Shown here piece by piece: positions 31,801 to 37,814 of a DNA stretch of 43,490 bases. Origin of the DNA: Sperchopsis tessellata (Eukaryota; Arthropoda; Insecta; Coleoptera; Hydrophilidae); the NCBI GenBank assembly GCA_033557685.1, contig JAWQRN010000061.1:1-43490 (forward strand). The letters are read 5' to 3'. The notes below the pieces were generated by a model. That model did no database searches and was not told the origin of the DNA. It was given only the letters and a program-made list of their open reading frames with translations. The translations under genes and the position numbers were made by a program. Within the stretch, counting starts at the first letter, position 1, and each line of letters opens with the position of its first letter.

Positions 31801-33142
31801 TCTATCTATTTATCAAAATAGTGCATTTAAGTTTTTAAATACGCCTTTCCTCCTGTAAATTAAGTTTTACCTCATGAACAATACTGCTATTGATAATATA
31901 AACCAGAACTATGTACATATACTTACTGCTCTATGATACTAACTTTCTAAAACTGAAATGGTGATAGTCAAAAAATATATATCTGCTTTTAGTTTGAAAC
32001 CAAAACTTTCTATATTGTTAACAGTTACACAATTCGATAGCCAACATTCATACCCAGTACGGCAGTTTTTATTTCACTAAATGAATAGTCTTTGTGTTAC
32101 TTTTGGTTTTCCACTTTAGTCAAACGGTGTTTGTTCATTTGGTTGGGGCTTAAGGTGCATCAGCATCTAGGCTATTAGTGGCACTGAAGTGAAAATGTTC
32201 ATTAATAACTATCATTTTATGGATCTGGATCTTGCCCACCTCTAATTGACAGTTATTCAAACTAAGAATGATTGTATAGTATAAATCTAGCAAGTAAGTA
32301 CCAAATACAGTAACCAACATTCATATCCAGAGTGGCAGATTTTACTTCACTAGGTGAATGATTTTTTGCTCACTTTTGGTTTTCCACACAATTGAAAAGG
32401 TTCATTAATACGTATCATTTTAATGATCTGTATCTGACAAACTGGATCAATAACAATACCCTTATTGCCCACCTGTATTTGACAGTAATTGAAACTAAGA
32501 ATGGTTGTACGCTATCAATTTAGCATGAAAGTGATAATTTTTCGTTATAACATAAATTGCTATTTGTGTTTCAGGTCATATCTTTACTTAAAATTTATAT
32601 CGATTAAAATAAATCCCTGATAGGAAATAATTTCAACCTTATACCACCCGATGTAATTAAATGAGACACTAAGATAAATAAATGTTTCGATAAGTATGGC
32701 CCAACATGATAAATATTGGTTCTACCAGCCTTTTTATAACAGCAAGAAGTCCAACGGAATTGATATCTACTGTGATAATATTCTCTTTATCTTTAAACAT
32801 GAATAATACTATAGCATGAAATTTTAAAAGTCTCTCATAAAACATCCACTAATTATTAAGTAACAAAAATTCTTGTTACATAAGCTTCAATTCCTGAATT
32901 TAAAAGATATGCAGTAAGTAAAATTTCTTAATCTACAAATAATAAGCCAATTACTTACCAAATATAGACTTAATTTCATTCCTTTTGTTAGGTACAGAAG
33001 TCTTATCACTGACTAAAGAAATTTTGCTGTGAAGAAACTTACATAACCCACTTTCAAACTTGTTTACGTATAATTTATTGTAAAGACAATAAACTGGTAA
33101 ATTTTGCATCAACAATTTTCTTATTTCCCTTGGGATTTTCAT
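16755..33142 (-). CDS. Ferritin-like protein with Gly/Ser-rich extension (whole gene model)
   Basis: Six exons on the - strand join in phase: 33142-32959 (184 nt), 22773-22618 (156), 22561-22269 (293), 21223-19970 (1254), 19323-19237 (87) and 16898-16755 (144). The sum is 2118 nt, giving 705 residues. All introns are GT-AG. Predicted order: a basic N-terminus (1-61), a linker with CPNEPN (about 90-115), a Cys-containing segment (exon 3), heptad-like GSSQSAT repeats, a basic KKRECRVRK stretch, GSGSGAHA repeats, then a ferritin domain of roughly 185 residues. The ferritin half is certain. Joining the first exon across a 10-kb intron is inferred from the phase match (1 nt + 2 nt) and the absence of other candidates. 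A normal ferritin subunit is about 170-230 residues, so this one is some three times longer. It probably stores iron, perhaps in mitochondria. Confidence 0.75.
16899..17268. other. Intron 5 of the ferritin-like gene, left part
   Basis: AT-rich intron sequence without recognised coding content. It leads into a LINE endonuclease remnant. Confidence 0.5.
17269..17382 (+). pseudogene. LINE endonuclease remnant
   Basis: One open stretch of 37 codons reads YRSPLADFDFFMEII...KVIMCDDFNVNFLRD before a stop. Y-R-S-P followed by a D-F-N-(I/V)-(N/D) motif is the pattern of the apurinic-like endonuclease domain of CR1/Jockey-type LINE ORF2 proteins, where the motif is usually G-D-F-N. The first residue of the motif is D here in place of G. 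Only this island survives; the flanks are too decayed to follow. Confidence 0.65.
17383..17981. other. Intron 5, no gene recognised
   Basis: The - strand frame at 17639-17869 has no family match that I recognise. The stretch ends where mariner similarity begins. Confidence 0.4.
17982..18650 (-). mobile_element. Mariner transposon fragment (irritans/Hsmar-like), 3'-truncated
   Basis: The - strand carries the N-terminal helix-turn-helix half of a mariner transposase: FLFEFNQGYNFAKAAHDIYE (about 18530-18470), then LAEQMNCSHMTLYRHLQ (about 18330-18280). The block with the first catalytic Asp follows in another frame (G-D-E-K-W, about 18145-18130) and then TMICIWWNWQGVIHNE (about 18035-17985). 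Between Y-G and K-D-G-N-L-D-L about 16 residues are missing compared with the copy at 42370, so this copy has a small internal deletion. Everything after the WWNWQG block, including the other catalytic Asp residues and the 3' end, is absent. It sits in intron 5 in the same direction as the ferritin-like gene. Confidence 0.88.
18651..19236. other. Intron 5 of the ferritin-like gene, right part
   Basis: No recognised coding or element sequence between the mariner fragment and exon 5. Confidence 0.5.
19237..19323 (-). CDS. Ferritin-like gene, exon 5 (helix C/D)
   Basis: A TTTTCAG acceptor and a CAG|GTAATA donor bound 29 codons, KLVALHDLAAKY...FISGGFMKEQ, in phase 0. L-H-x-L-A and F-(I/L)-x-x-x-x-(L/M)-x-E-Q are the helix C end and helix D start of ferritins. 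The last residue is the glutamine equivalent to Gln141 of the human heavy chain, a ferroxidase-centre ligand. The usual N-D-P-x-L-C-D-F-I-E is Y-N-D-L-S-L-M-E-F-I here, so the Cys-Asp pair is lost. Confidence 0.9.
19324..19969. other. Intron 4 of the ferritin-like gene
   Basis: 646-bp intron, donor GAT|GTAAGT and acceptor TTTTCAG. The - strand frame at 19500-19856 (118 codons) lies wholly inside it, resembles nothing I know and is not needed for the gene model. Confidence 0.7.
19970..21223 (-). CDS. Ferritin-like gene, exon 4 (repeat region plus helices A-C)
   Basis: The largest exon, 418 codons, is open throughout and phase 0 at both ends (TTATTAG acceptor, GAT|GTAAGT donor). It starts DHNIGGSS and passes through eight or so GSSQSAT units (about codons 57-110). 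A charged and proline-rich part follows (KGCPPIQGW, KKRECRVRK, PPPKQVSG), then GSGSGAHA units (about codons 223-270), then ferritin from about RGRHRYEPEVEHGVN onward. Ferroxidase ligands visible: E27 (in A-E-L-N-A-S-Y), Y34 (Y-T-Y-L-S-M), E61/E62/H65 (E-E-Q-G-H) and E107 (M-E-K). The normal intron after L-S-M, used by the + strand gene, is missing here. The low-complexity half resembles disordered or mucin-like linkers and is rich in Ser, Gly and Ala. Confidence 0.9.
20412..20555 (-). repeat. 24-bp coding tandem repeat (GSGSGAHA)
   Basis: About five to six copies of a 24-bp unit (on the + strand, CACTTCCTGCATGTGCTCCTGATC) encode an 8-residue GSGSGAHA unit. Copies are nearly identical at the DNA level; the variants encode EAHA, EYA and GQG at the edges. 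The period is a multiple of three, so length changes would keep the frame. Confidence 0.9.
20890..21052 (-). repeat. 21-bp coding tandem repeat (GSSQSAT)
   Basis: About eight copies of a 21-bp unit (+ strand AGTAGCTGATTGAGAAGAACC) encode the heptad GSSQSAT, with A/V/I and F/H variants towards the C-terminal side. The five or six units nearest the exon start are almost identical. This suggests recent homogenisation by replication slippage. Confidence 0.92.
21224..22268. other. Intron 3 of the ferritin-like gene
   Basis: 1045-bp intron bounded by CAG|GTAAAA and TTATTAG. It contains a short Penelope-type terminus at about 21878-21953 (separate entry) and otherwise no recognised sequence. Confidence 0.7.
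21878..21953 (+). mobile_element. Penelope-like 3' terminus, solo fragment
   Basis: TTGCAACAGTGGACAAAACGTCGG is shared, with small changes, with the 3' region of the + Penelope copy at 10488-10513. It is followed by CAAAGCCTCTACACGGTTTCC and by CCGTAGAAGTCTATTAC, the equivalents of CAAAAGCCAATACACGGTTATC and CCGTGGAAGTCTAC there. Only about 75 bp remain, so it is a very short or heavily decayed insertion of a related subfamily. Confidence 0.65.
22269..22561 (-). CDS. Ferritin-like gene, exon 3
   Basis: 293 nt, phase 2 in and phase 0 out. It reads KKRPGDDKDADDKTKSACPD, then KKLAECLTPKVNCTMEIKS, then a Thr/Gly/Gln-rich part ending TFEAHFKCDVAGQSTTGGQ. Four cysteines (in SACPD, AECLT, VNCTM and FKCDV) and many Lys/Asp residues are its only clear features. 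I recognise no domain. The cysteine spacing could suggest a small disulfide- or metal-bound fold, but that is speculation. Confidence 0.75.
22618..22773 (-). CDS. Ferritin-like gene, exon 2
   Basis: Bounded by a TTTTCAG acceptor and GATG|GTACTT donor. It reads LRKTVQHDSLNYRNTSKLL, then SKRSNINIVAYYSDKFKCPN and EPNSSFSSREGD. Its first part is rich in Lys, Arg, Ser and Asn with few acids. With exon 1 it would make a long basic N-terminus of the kind seen in mitochondrial presequences, with S-K-R-S-N-I-N-I-V-A-Y-Y as a possible cleavage neighbourhood. The leading 2 nt fit the single nt left by exon 1 to make a valine codon. Confidence 0.75.
22774..23290. other. Intron 1, proximal part
   Basis: AT-rich sequence between exon 2 and the LINE that follows; nothing coding seen. 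Confidence 0.5.
23300..24530 (+). mobile_element. LINE reverse transcriptase copy (RTE-like or related), decayed
   Basis: A + strand non-LTR RT is readable. First come DITVSEIEEALNEMKNKK (about 23330-23385) and ENYKPISLLSHTYKL (about 23470-23515). The main frame 23543-23992 carries VFVDYKKMFDSVDQHKVLEYL, R-M-R-Q-G-D-T-I-S and M-D-D-I-V-L-I-A. Then YKYLGHHIKIGRDNQ follows in a shifted frame (about 23968-24013), and the C-terminal REAYVEQW block comes last (about 24480-24505). The catalytic F-A-D-D is altered to I-M-D-D. A segment before the main frame is missing and stops break the rest. It lies in intron 1 antisense to the ferritin-like gene. The clade is uncertain without a tree. Confidence 0.85.
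23543..23992 (+). pseudogene. LINE RT palm-domain fragment
   Basis: This is the longest open part of the LINE, 149 codons. It spans RT motifs from F-V-D-Y-K-K-M-F-D-S-V-D (motif A, catalytic Asp present), through R-Q-G-D-T-I-S (motif B) to M-D-D-I-V (motif C, both Asp kept but the preceding F-A replaced by I-M). It ends at a stop just after the motif D/E region. The rest of the thumb continues in another frame. Confidence 0.8.
24531..25252. other. Intron 1, between LINE and Gypsy
   Basis: No gene recognised. GACCAAAATTACGTCGACAC (25131-25150) recurs in reverse at 11452-11471. The last bases (about 25240-25252, GAGATAACCGT) match the Penelope 3' terminus and are the left flank of the Gypsy insertion. 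Confidence 0.5.
25253..25887 (-). repeat. Gypsy 3' LTR
   Basis: 635 bp, similar to the 5' LTR over its length except for scattered substitutions and a missing block of about 120 bp. Being identical at insertion, the two LTRs' visible differences mean the insertion is not very recent. Confidence 0.9.
25985..26205 (-). pseudogene. Gypsy integrase C-terminal tail
   Basis: The frame reads DLVLEYTGGGAYRVQKDQRR and V-R-F-H-Q-D-K-L-R-P-A-P-P. This is the C-terminal domain of Gypsy integrases, normally ...Y-x-V-x...R-R...V-(V/H)-H-x-(D/N)-(R/K)-L-(K/R)-P. The rest of the integrase (zinc finger, catalytic D,D-35-E) is missing. The tail lies directly after the protease start in the deleted element. 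Confidence 0.75.
26133..27156 (-). pseudogene. Gypsy Gag-protease remnant, one frameshift
   Basis: The first frame starts at ATG 27156 (MGTRSGQQYQQQ) and carries capsid blocks PLPTFCGGPAEDPEEFIAD and WEDFRTHLRSKFNG. Near 26720 the reading must switch frame to continue as FLLRKKALFKRLQPATKNED, then F-L-I-E-L-L-R-P-Q-L-R. A zinc knuckle follows (KCHHCPNRHFHQDCP, spacing C-x2-C-x3-H-x4-C, one residue short of the usual C-x2-C-x4-H-x4-C). Then comes a protease start V-K-A-L-L-D-S-A-T-S-H-N-F, where the catalytic D-(S/T)-G has lost its Gly. After that the frame runs into integrase-tail sequence. Confidence 0.85.
27230..27988 (-). repeat. Gypsy 5' LTR with internal expansion
   Basis: 759 bp. It matches the 3' LTR but contains about 120 extra bp (about 27367-27488). 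The end of that block is a 25-bp tandem array of AGAAAATAAACTAAGAATTAAGG-type units starting at 27419, 27444 and 27469. Confidence 0.88.
27989..28183 (-). mobile_element. Penelope-like 3' fragment, host of the Gypsy insertion
   Basis: Directly after the Gypsy target duplication the sequence continues GTGTTGGCTTTTGTTTTTGCC and GACGTTTCATCCGCC, the reverse complement of the Penelope 3' region at 10488-10540. It is followed by AGCTCT...GCTAG-type repeat units (about 28050-28180). The matching piece on the other side of the Gypsy is GAGATAACCGT at about 25242-25252. The fragment was therefore split by the Gypsy. It contains only the element's non-coding end. Confidence 0.85.
28184..28640. other. 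Intron 1, upstream of the Jockey-type LINE
   Basis: No coding sequence recognised. Part of it may be the 5' UTR of the LINE that follows. Confidence 0.4.
29044..29982 (+). pseudogene. Jockey ORF1 (Gag with zinc knuckles), one in-frame stop
   Basis: The frame carries the PRE_C2HC-type domain found before the zinc knuckles of Jockey Gags: KFHVVIKNVHYNTDKEELR, then PLSMQFVDME and DIYKIKYLLNSKV. The knuckles follow: CARCMTYGHKKEFC (C-x2-C-x4-H-x4-C), then C-I-H-C-G-stop-T-G-H-T-N-K-E-C, the second knuckle with TAA at 29632-29634 inside it, then C-T-L-C-T-E-H-H. After the stop the same frame stays open to ...KLVMKNV and TAA at 29980-29982. One nonsense mutation therefore separates it from a readable C-terminal half. 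Jockey Gags bind element RNA. Confidence 0.88.
29982..31640 (+). pseudogene. Jockey ORF2 (endonuclease and partial RT)
   Basis: It begins ATG at 29982: LKLAIWNANGLAQHSLELK and IVLISETHFS are the endonuclease's N-x-x-G-L and E-T-H motifs. After a frame break the G-D-Y-N-G-K-H-Q-Q-W-G segment (about 30360-30393) and S-S-D-H-S-P-I (about 30583-30603) complete the nuclease signature. The linker runs to VKVFQPHSS (about 31138-31163). The sequence then jumps to KLKTIIPYT-like and SYLTDRYFQVKYQEE text, showing loss of RT fingers and motif A. RT motif B (SGVPQGSVLNPVLYHIYTAD) and motif C follow, the latter as F-T-D-D with T for A. The frame stops after NNQQLSHSD, and a last piece YLGMHLDRIF lies beyond. 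Confidence 0.85.
31651..32035. other. Intron 1; nothing coding seen
   Basis: AT-rich sequence between the LINE and a tandem duplication. Confidence 0.5.
32036..32525. repeat. Diverged tandem duplication, two copies of about 220-260 bp
   Basis: The stretch from about 32036 to 32292 recurs from about 32309 to 32525. Paired segments include CCAACATTCATACCCAG (32041) with CCAACATTCATATCCAG (32314), the block ending ACTTTTGGTTTTCCAC in both, GTTCATTAATA followed by ATCATTTTA, and TTGCCCACCT followed by a TTGACAGT-A-TT block. Copies differ by substitutions and small indels. The second copy lacks about 60 bp around the GGTTGGGGCTTAAGG part. Confidence 0.8.
32526..32958. other. Intron 1, start
   Basis: Intron sequence directly after the exon 1 donor (GTAAGT at 32958-32953). 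No other feature seen. Confidence 0.6.
32959..33142 (-). CDS. Ferritin-like gene, exon 1 (start codon, basic N-terminus)
   Basis: ATG at 33142-33140 opens MKIPREIRKLLMQNLPVYCL, then YNKLYVNKFESGLCKFLHSK, and the exon ends ...EIKSIF plus one G before a consensus GTAAGT donor. It is the first ATG in its frame. The sequence is basic (about thirteen Lys/Arg against five Asp/Glu) with hydrophobic spacing, compatible with an amphipathic mitochondrial targeting helix and unlike a secretory signal peptide (no uninterrupted hydrophobic core). Its phase matches exon 2 at 22773. If that join is wrong, this is the first exon of an unrelated gene. Confidence 0.6.
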
Positions 33143-34743
33143 GGTAAACAAAAAACTCACATATTGAATAGAATATAAAAATAATTTATTTGTTAGGTTT
33201 TTCACATACAAAAATTCAAGCCAATGTTAAAATAAATTCAACTAAAATGTCAAATTATTTCATCATTTAACTGTCAAATAAATTGTAAAAAAATATAATT
33301 GAAAAAACTGAATAAATATCATTCGATGAATAAAACTATGTAAACTAGGCAACAAGTATATATACAATAATATTTCTTATTAACTAAACAACAACTGAAA
33401 TAATATTTCATCTTATAAAACATTTACTTAAAGTAAATCAGTCATCTATTGATTATTCTTCCAAATACAATATTTGTACATTAGTACTCGAATTACAAAA
33501 TTTTTAGAAAATGTTTTAAACTCTTATCATAATACCTAATGGAGAAAGATCATTCTTTATGGAGAAACTTTGGTCATTAATAGATATTTCCTCGTGACGC
33601 TTACTGTTTGAAAAATCTCATAAATACAAAGATTTTTGCAAAATCATTTCCTATTTTGTAAAGATAAAAATGAAAGGCAGCTGGCACGTGAACTTGAATT
33701 TGTTTTGTTATAAATTATTTGTTTTTATAATGTAGTTATTATAAGCACTTCACATTTTATTCACATATATTGAATAATTATTTATTATACTAGATTTAAG
33801 TAAATTATATAAAGACTTGTTCCCAACTTACACTATTCACAGATATGGGATAAGGCATTACACAATAATTTCTTTCGTCTATCCAGAAAACTGCATATAT
33901 TATATAAAATAGCACGCTGCTAAAATTGATGTCTATAAAGTGATACACTTATGATATAAGTTGCTTCTCTATCATTGACCTTTCTTTCTTCCGATTACAT
34001 ATTTACTACCTGTATACTATTTTACATGCACTTTTATTGTTATAGTTACTTAGCCACTTCATGCTAGGGTTTAAAACAAAACGATTACCAAAAAAGTTAT
34101 CAGTTTCTTATTTGTTTTATTTTCCTATTTTATACAGTTTTGAAGTAAAATACAAAATTTTAAAACAGGGTGATAGTTAAAGGTGTATAAAATCTGCTTT
34201 TGCCATTTTATATTTAAACATCGAACAAGTTTAAACTCATGAACGGCACTGGGATTAGCAAAAATCAATCCATGTCCTATATCTAAATAGTGTTTACTCC
34301 AGCATATGAAGTAGGTTGAAACTTGCGAGTGGCACTCGGGTTAGCGGAAATTTATTCGTATATAATGCACATGAAGTGGTTAATTTAACAACAATCCGAT
34401 CTGAAGTTTGATTTCGATTAAATATTGAAATTGGATTTTTTGACTTGCTTTCTATCCGTATCAGTTTTCAAAACTAAAAAATACTGCTTACACAATTTTA
34501 AAAAAATTGGTTAGACAATATGACAGTTTTTAAATAATACACACTCTTTCACTAATTTCTTGGTTAACCATTTTTCCAACATTTTAAAATTAGTACGAGT
34601 ATTTTTTAAAAAGTAATATTTATATATATTATGTCGACTACATATTTACAATTTGGAAACCTACTAAATACCCTACTATATATATTTTCATTACATCAAA
34701 TAGTACGATATGTAACATATACATTACCAGACATATTAATGTA
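33143..34743. other. 5' flank of the ferritin-like gene
   Basis: It should contain the promoter and 5' UTR of the - strand gene. I could not pick out a TATA box or initiator with confidence because the whole stretch is AT-rich, and no iron-responsive-element loop (CAGTGN with a paired stem) was convincing. Two diverged copies of a short block (GGCACTGGGATTAGCAAAAAT at about 34245 and GGCACTCGGGTTAGCGGAAAT at about 34331) lie near its distal end. Confidence 0.4.
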
Positions 34744-34757
34744 TTAATAGGTTGAAT

Positions 34758-34786
34758 GCCGATCACTCCGATTGGAGTGCATCGGC
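34758..34786. repeat. piggyBac left sub-terminal hairpin
   Basis: GCCGATCACTCC and GGAGTGCATCGGC flank a GATT centre and are reverse complements with one extra base. A weaker copy (GCCGATCATTCCGACTAGAGTG) follows at 34801-34822. Copy 2 has the same hairpin at 38736-38764 with a perfect CCGATCGG centre. Confidence 0.85.
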
Positions 34787-34977
34787 TTTCTTCAGTAGCG
34801 CCGATCATTCCGACTAGAGTGGTATTTACATTACGACTCCTTGTTATAGTATTTCATTGGCATTGGCTATGGACCGTGTTTCTGTTTGCGAAGTCATTGA
34901 AAATGGTTTGTTTTAACACGTGCTTTTATTGGTATTGCGATTTTTTTTTTGGTGTGGTTATAATATGAGATTTAAAA

Positions 34978-36652
34978 ATGCACAATAAAGAAGGGCCTTC
35001 TAGCATTAATAAAAGACATTCTATTGAAGAAAAAGATATTATTTATAAAAAAGGAAGTTAACTGATGATGAGTTATTACAGAATTTAGAGAATAACAGCA
35101 GTTGTGATGAATTCACTTTTGATTTGGACGATGGCGAATTAAGTTCAAGCTCAGAGCTTAAAGATAATACTAATATTACCAATGTGCTTGCAAATACAAA
35201 TCAAGCAGTACCAAGCTGTGATCATAAAAAATGGAGTAACACAGGTGCGTTGAAGCAACTTGTGTTTCAGAAAACTCATGAATTATTGGTGCCAATTCCA
35301 GGACACGTCTTACAGACTGTTTTGGAATAAATACTTACACAGTTGAGGTTTTGTTACCCCCAGAAACATCTGCGAAATCTCGTATCACTACTTGGAAAGA
35401 TGTTACTGTGGACGAATTAAAAAATTGTTTGGGTCTGTTGCTCCATACAGGAACAATACATTTGAGTCTAAACGACTACTGGAAAACTAACCCTTTATTT
35501 GATATACCTGTTTTTAAAAAATATATGTCACGAAATAGATTTGTCATTATTTTGAGATGCTTGCATTTTACGACTCCAGAAACATCTCCGGCTGATCGGC
35601 TCAGAAAGATAAGATCTGTGGTAGATTTTTTGAATACAAAAATGAATGACTTTATTACCCCGAAAGAGTGCTATCATTGGACGAATCTATGATACTTAGA
35701 CGTGGTTGTCTGCAGTTCAAGCAGTATATAAAAAATAAACGCCATAAATATGGAATAGTTATATATGCTCACAGAGACAAATGGGCTGATTTTAAAATTA
35801 TATGTTTATGAAGGTTCTTCAGATGTTTATAGTGGAACCGGACATACAGAAAAGATAGTTTAGCATTTACTTGAAGAAAAATTAGGTAATGGCCATGCTG
35901 TGTATCTAGATAATTTTTATAATAGTGTTGAGTTGGCTACCAAGCTGCTACAGGGAAATACATATTGTACTGGAACGCTAAGAGTTGACAGAAAAAACAA
36001 TCGAAAAGAGGTAATGACTGCAAATTTAAAACGAAGAGAGAACAAATCTATGTCTTGTGATGGAGAACATATTGGAAAATGGTGTGACAAACGTAATGTT
36101 CAGTATATTAGTACATAATTTGAAAGTGAAATGGATGATTTTAGAAACAGAAGAGGACAAGAATCTGAAATGCCTGCACCTATTATTGATTATAATGCGT
36201 TTATGTCTGGAGTAGACAGACTAGATCAGATGATGGCATACTATCCTTGTGATCGTAAAACCATTAGAAGGTACAAGAAGTTGTTTGTACATGTGCTGCA
36301 GATGAGCTTGATAAATGCACATTTCTTATACAACAAGTGTTCACAGTCTGATCGTTTATACCTATACGACTTTCGATTAGATATAATTAGGAATTTGCTA
36401 GGCGTTCAATCCATTATCGATTTACCAAGAGTTTCTACTCCTCACACACATGTTACCCATATCATTACTAAAATAGAAAAAACAGTTAAGGAAACAAAAG
36501 ACGCTAAAAAATCCAAAAGAGTTGGCAGAAAAGAATGCAAAGCATGCAGGCAAAAGAAAATACGAAAGCAAACAGTGTATGAATGCAAAATATGCCCTGG
36601 ACAACCTGGTTTTTGCCTCCTGTGTTTGGAAGGATATCACAAAAATGTTTAA
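34978..36652 (+). pseudogene. piggyBac transposase, broken by frameshifts and stops
   Basis: ATG at 34978 begins MHNKEGPSSINKRHSIEEKD, then a frame shift at about 35055-35060. An acidic N-terminus follows (DDGELSSSSELKDN), then the DDE region: TWKDVTVDELKNCLGLLLHT, then L-D-E-S-M-I-L-R-R-G (about 35677-35706, first catalytic Asp). V-Y-L-D-N-F-Y-N-S (about 35902-35928) holds the second, and SGVDRLDQMMAYYPCDRK (about 36208-36261) holds the later Asp residues. The C-terminal Cys-rich finger is intact (C-K-A-C, C-K-I-C-P-G, C-L-L-C) and ends GYHKNV at 36652. At least four lesions (near 35058, 35325, 35796 and 36115) make it non-coding. A related family member would be about 560-600 residues. Confidence 0.9.
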
Positions 36653-36776
36653 AAAGTTGACAAATAAATGTTTTTGAGTTTGAAAATGCCTTATGATATT
36701 TCTCAAACACAAAATACGTGCACACTCCGTTTGAAGTGTTCGGCATCTAGTAAAGATTTTCATATGTGATGCCGAC

Positions 36777-36792
36777 CACTCCGATCGGAGTG
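36777..36792. repeat. piggyBac right sub-terminal palindrome
   Basis: CACTCCGATCGGAGTG is a perfect 16-bp palindrome, preceded by GATGCCGAC. A reverse-oriented relative (ACTCCGTTTGAAGTGTTCGGCATC) is at 36724-36747. Together with the left-end copies they form four related sites, probable transposase-binding sequences. Confidence 0.85.
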
Positions 36793-36939
36793 TTTTTTTT
36801 TAAGTTGTAGACAATAAACAAAACACAAATATCCTTTATGGGCTACTTTTACTTCATATTTTGCAAAAAGAAAAAAATAAAAAAAAAAATCATTTTGGCG
36901 TTAGCCACGATCTTAAAATATAGGTCGGCAACCTGTTAA

Positions 36940-37814
36940 CACCATGTGCTAAACATCGCATAGTCGATATTAACCGATTTATTACAAAGTAAGATTTATG
37001 GTTTTGTATATGACATGTAACTTTCAATAAAATTGGCAGCTTTAGAAAATTTTGTAAGAATTGACACGTTTATTATAGCAAATTTTTGTAAATTGAGAAC
37101 TACCTGTATTGCTCAGATATTTCCGGTAATGTCAATTTCTCAAGTTAAATAGAAAATTATTTCATAGTTCTAAATCAACATTGACAGAATTTATATAAAA
37201 TTAATAAATATCTATATGTCTCTTTACTTAATGTTTAAGAGTGTGGTGTTTTCTTAAAATTATTTCTGATAATTTGCCACACAACAGCTTCATAGTAGAC
37301 ATTAAGTCAAATGTTTTTTTTTTAGTTAGAATGTGTGTGGCTAGTATTCATATCAACTTTTCAAATAATTTATGAAAGACAACTTAATATGATTATCTTA
37401 TATAAAATGTATTAAATTATAATTATTCACTTTAATAACTTTTAATATAAAACAACACTTGCTAGTATGAAACTATGCCAGATGTATTTCTAAGAGTACC
37501 AATCATCTTCCTGAACACCATAAGTGTTATTTATATACATATGTATAAAGAGTAGGTTGTTCCAAAAATAAATGTCATGATATTATGAGAGCTGTTTTAC
37601 TTCTAGCAAAAATAAAATTTCCTGCAGGAAAAATTGCATTTTTGTAAGAAATAGTAATTGACCGCTTTACGTAAGAAATAAGATTTATAAGAACTAATTC
37701 TACACCATTCTAACCTTTAAAATTAAAGAGAAAGCAATGTATTTTATAACATAATATTTGGAAGAATATAAGAAGAATAAATTATGTTTAAAATGAGACT
37801 ACACTGTTATAATG
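36940..37814. other. Intergenic, 3' flank of the zinc-finger gene
   Basis: Nothing coding seen between the piggyBac and the stop codon of the zinc-finger exon. It should include that gene's 3' UTR. Confidence 0.5.

Larger units (their letters stand above)
34748..36935 (+). mobile_element. piggyBac transposon copy 1, nearly full length
   Basis: The element lies between TTAA sites at 34744-34747 and 36936-36939. The inner termini are inverted: TAGGTTGAATGCCGA on the left and, read from the right end, CAGGTTGCCGACCT. TTAA target sites are the hallmark of piggyBac. Sub-terminal palindromes (CACTCCGATCGGAGTG type) occur inside both ends. The transposase is readable end to end on + strand (34978-36652), with a frameshift and stops. 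A second, truncated copy lies at 38726-39930. Confidence 0.93.

Noticed and set aside
33000..33015. CAGTGA in exon 1 as an iron-responsive element loop
   Set aside because: The flanking five bases on each side do not pair, and the site is in coding sequence, so the required stem is missing.
36422..36763. Two - strand frames opposite the piggyBac C-terminus
   Set aside because: They are shadows of the Cys-rich finger region of the transposase.
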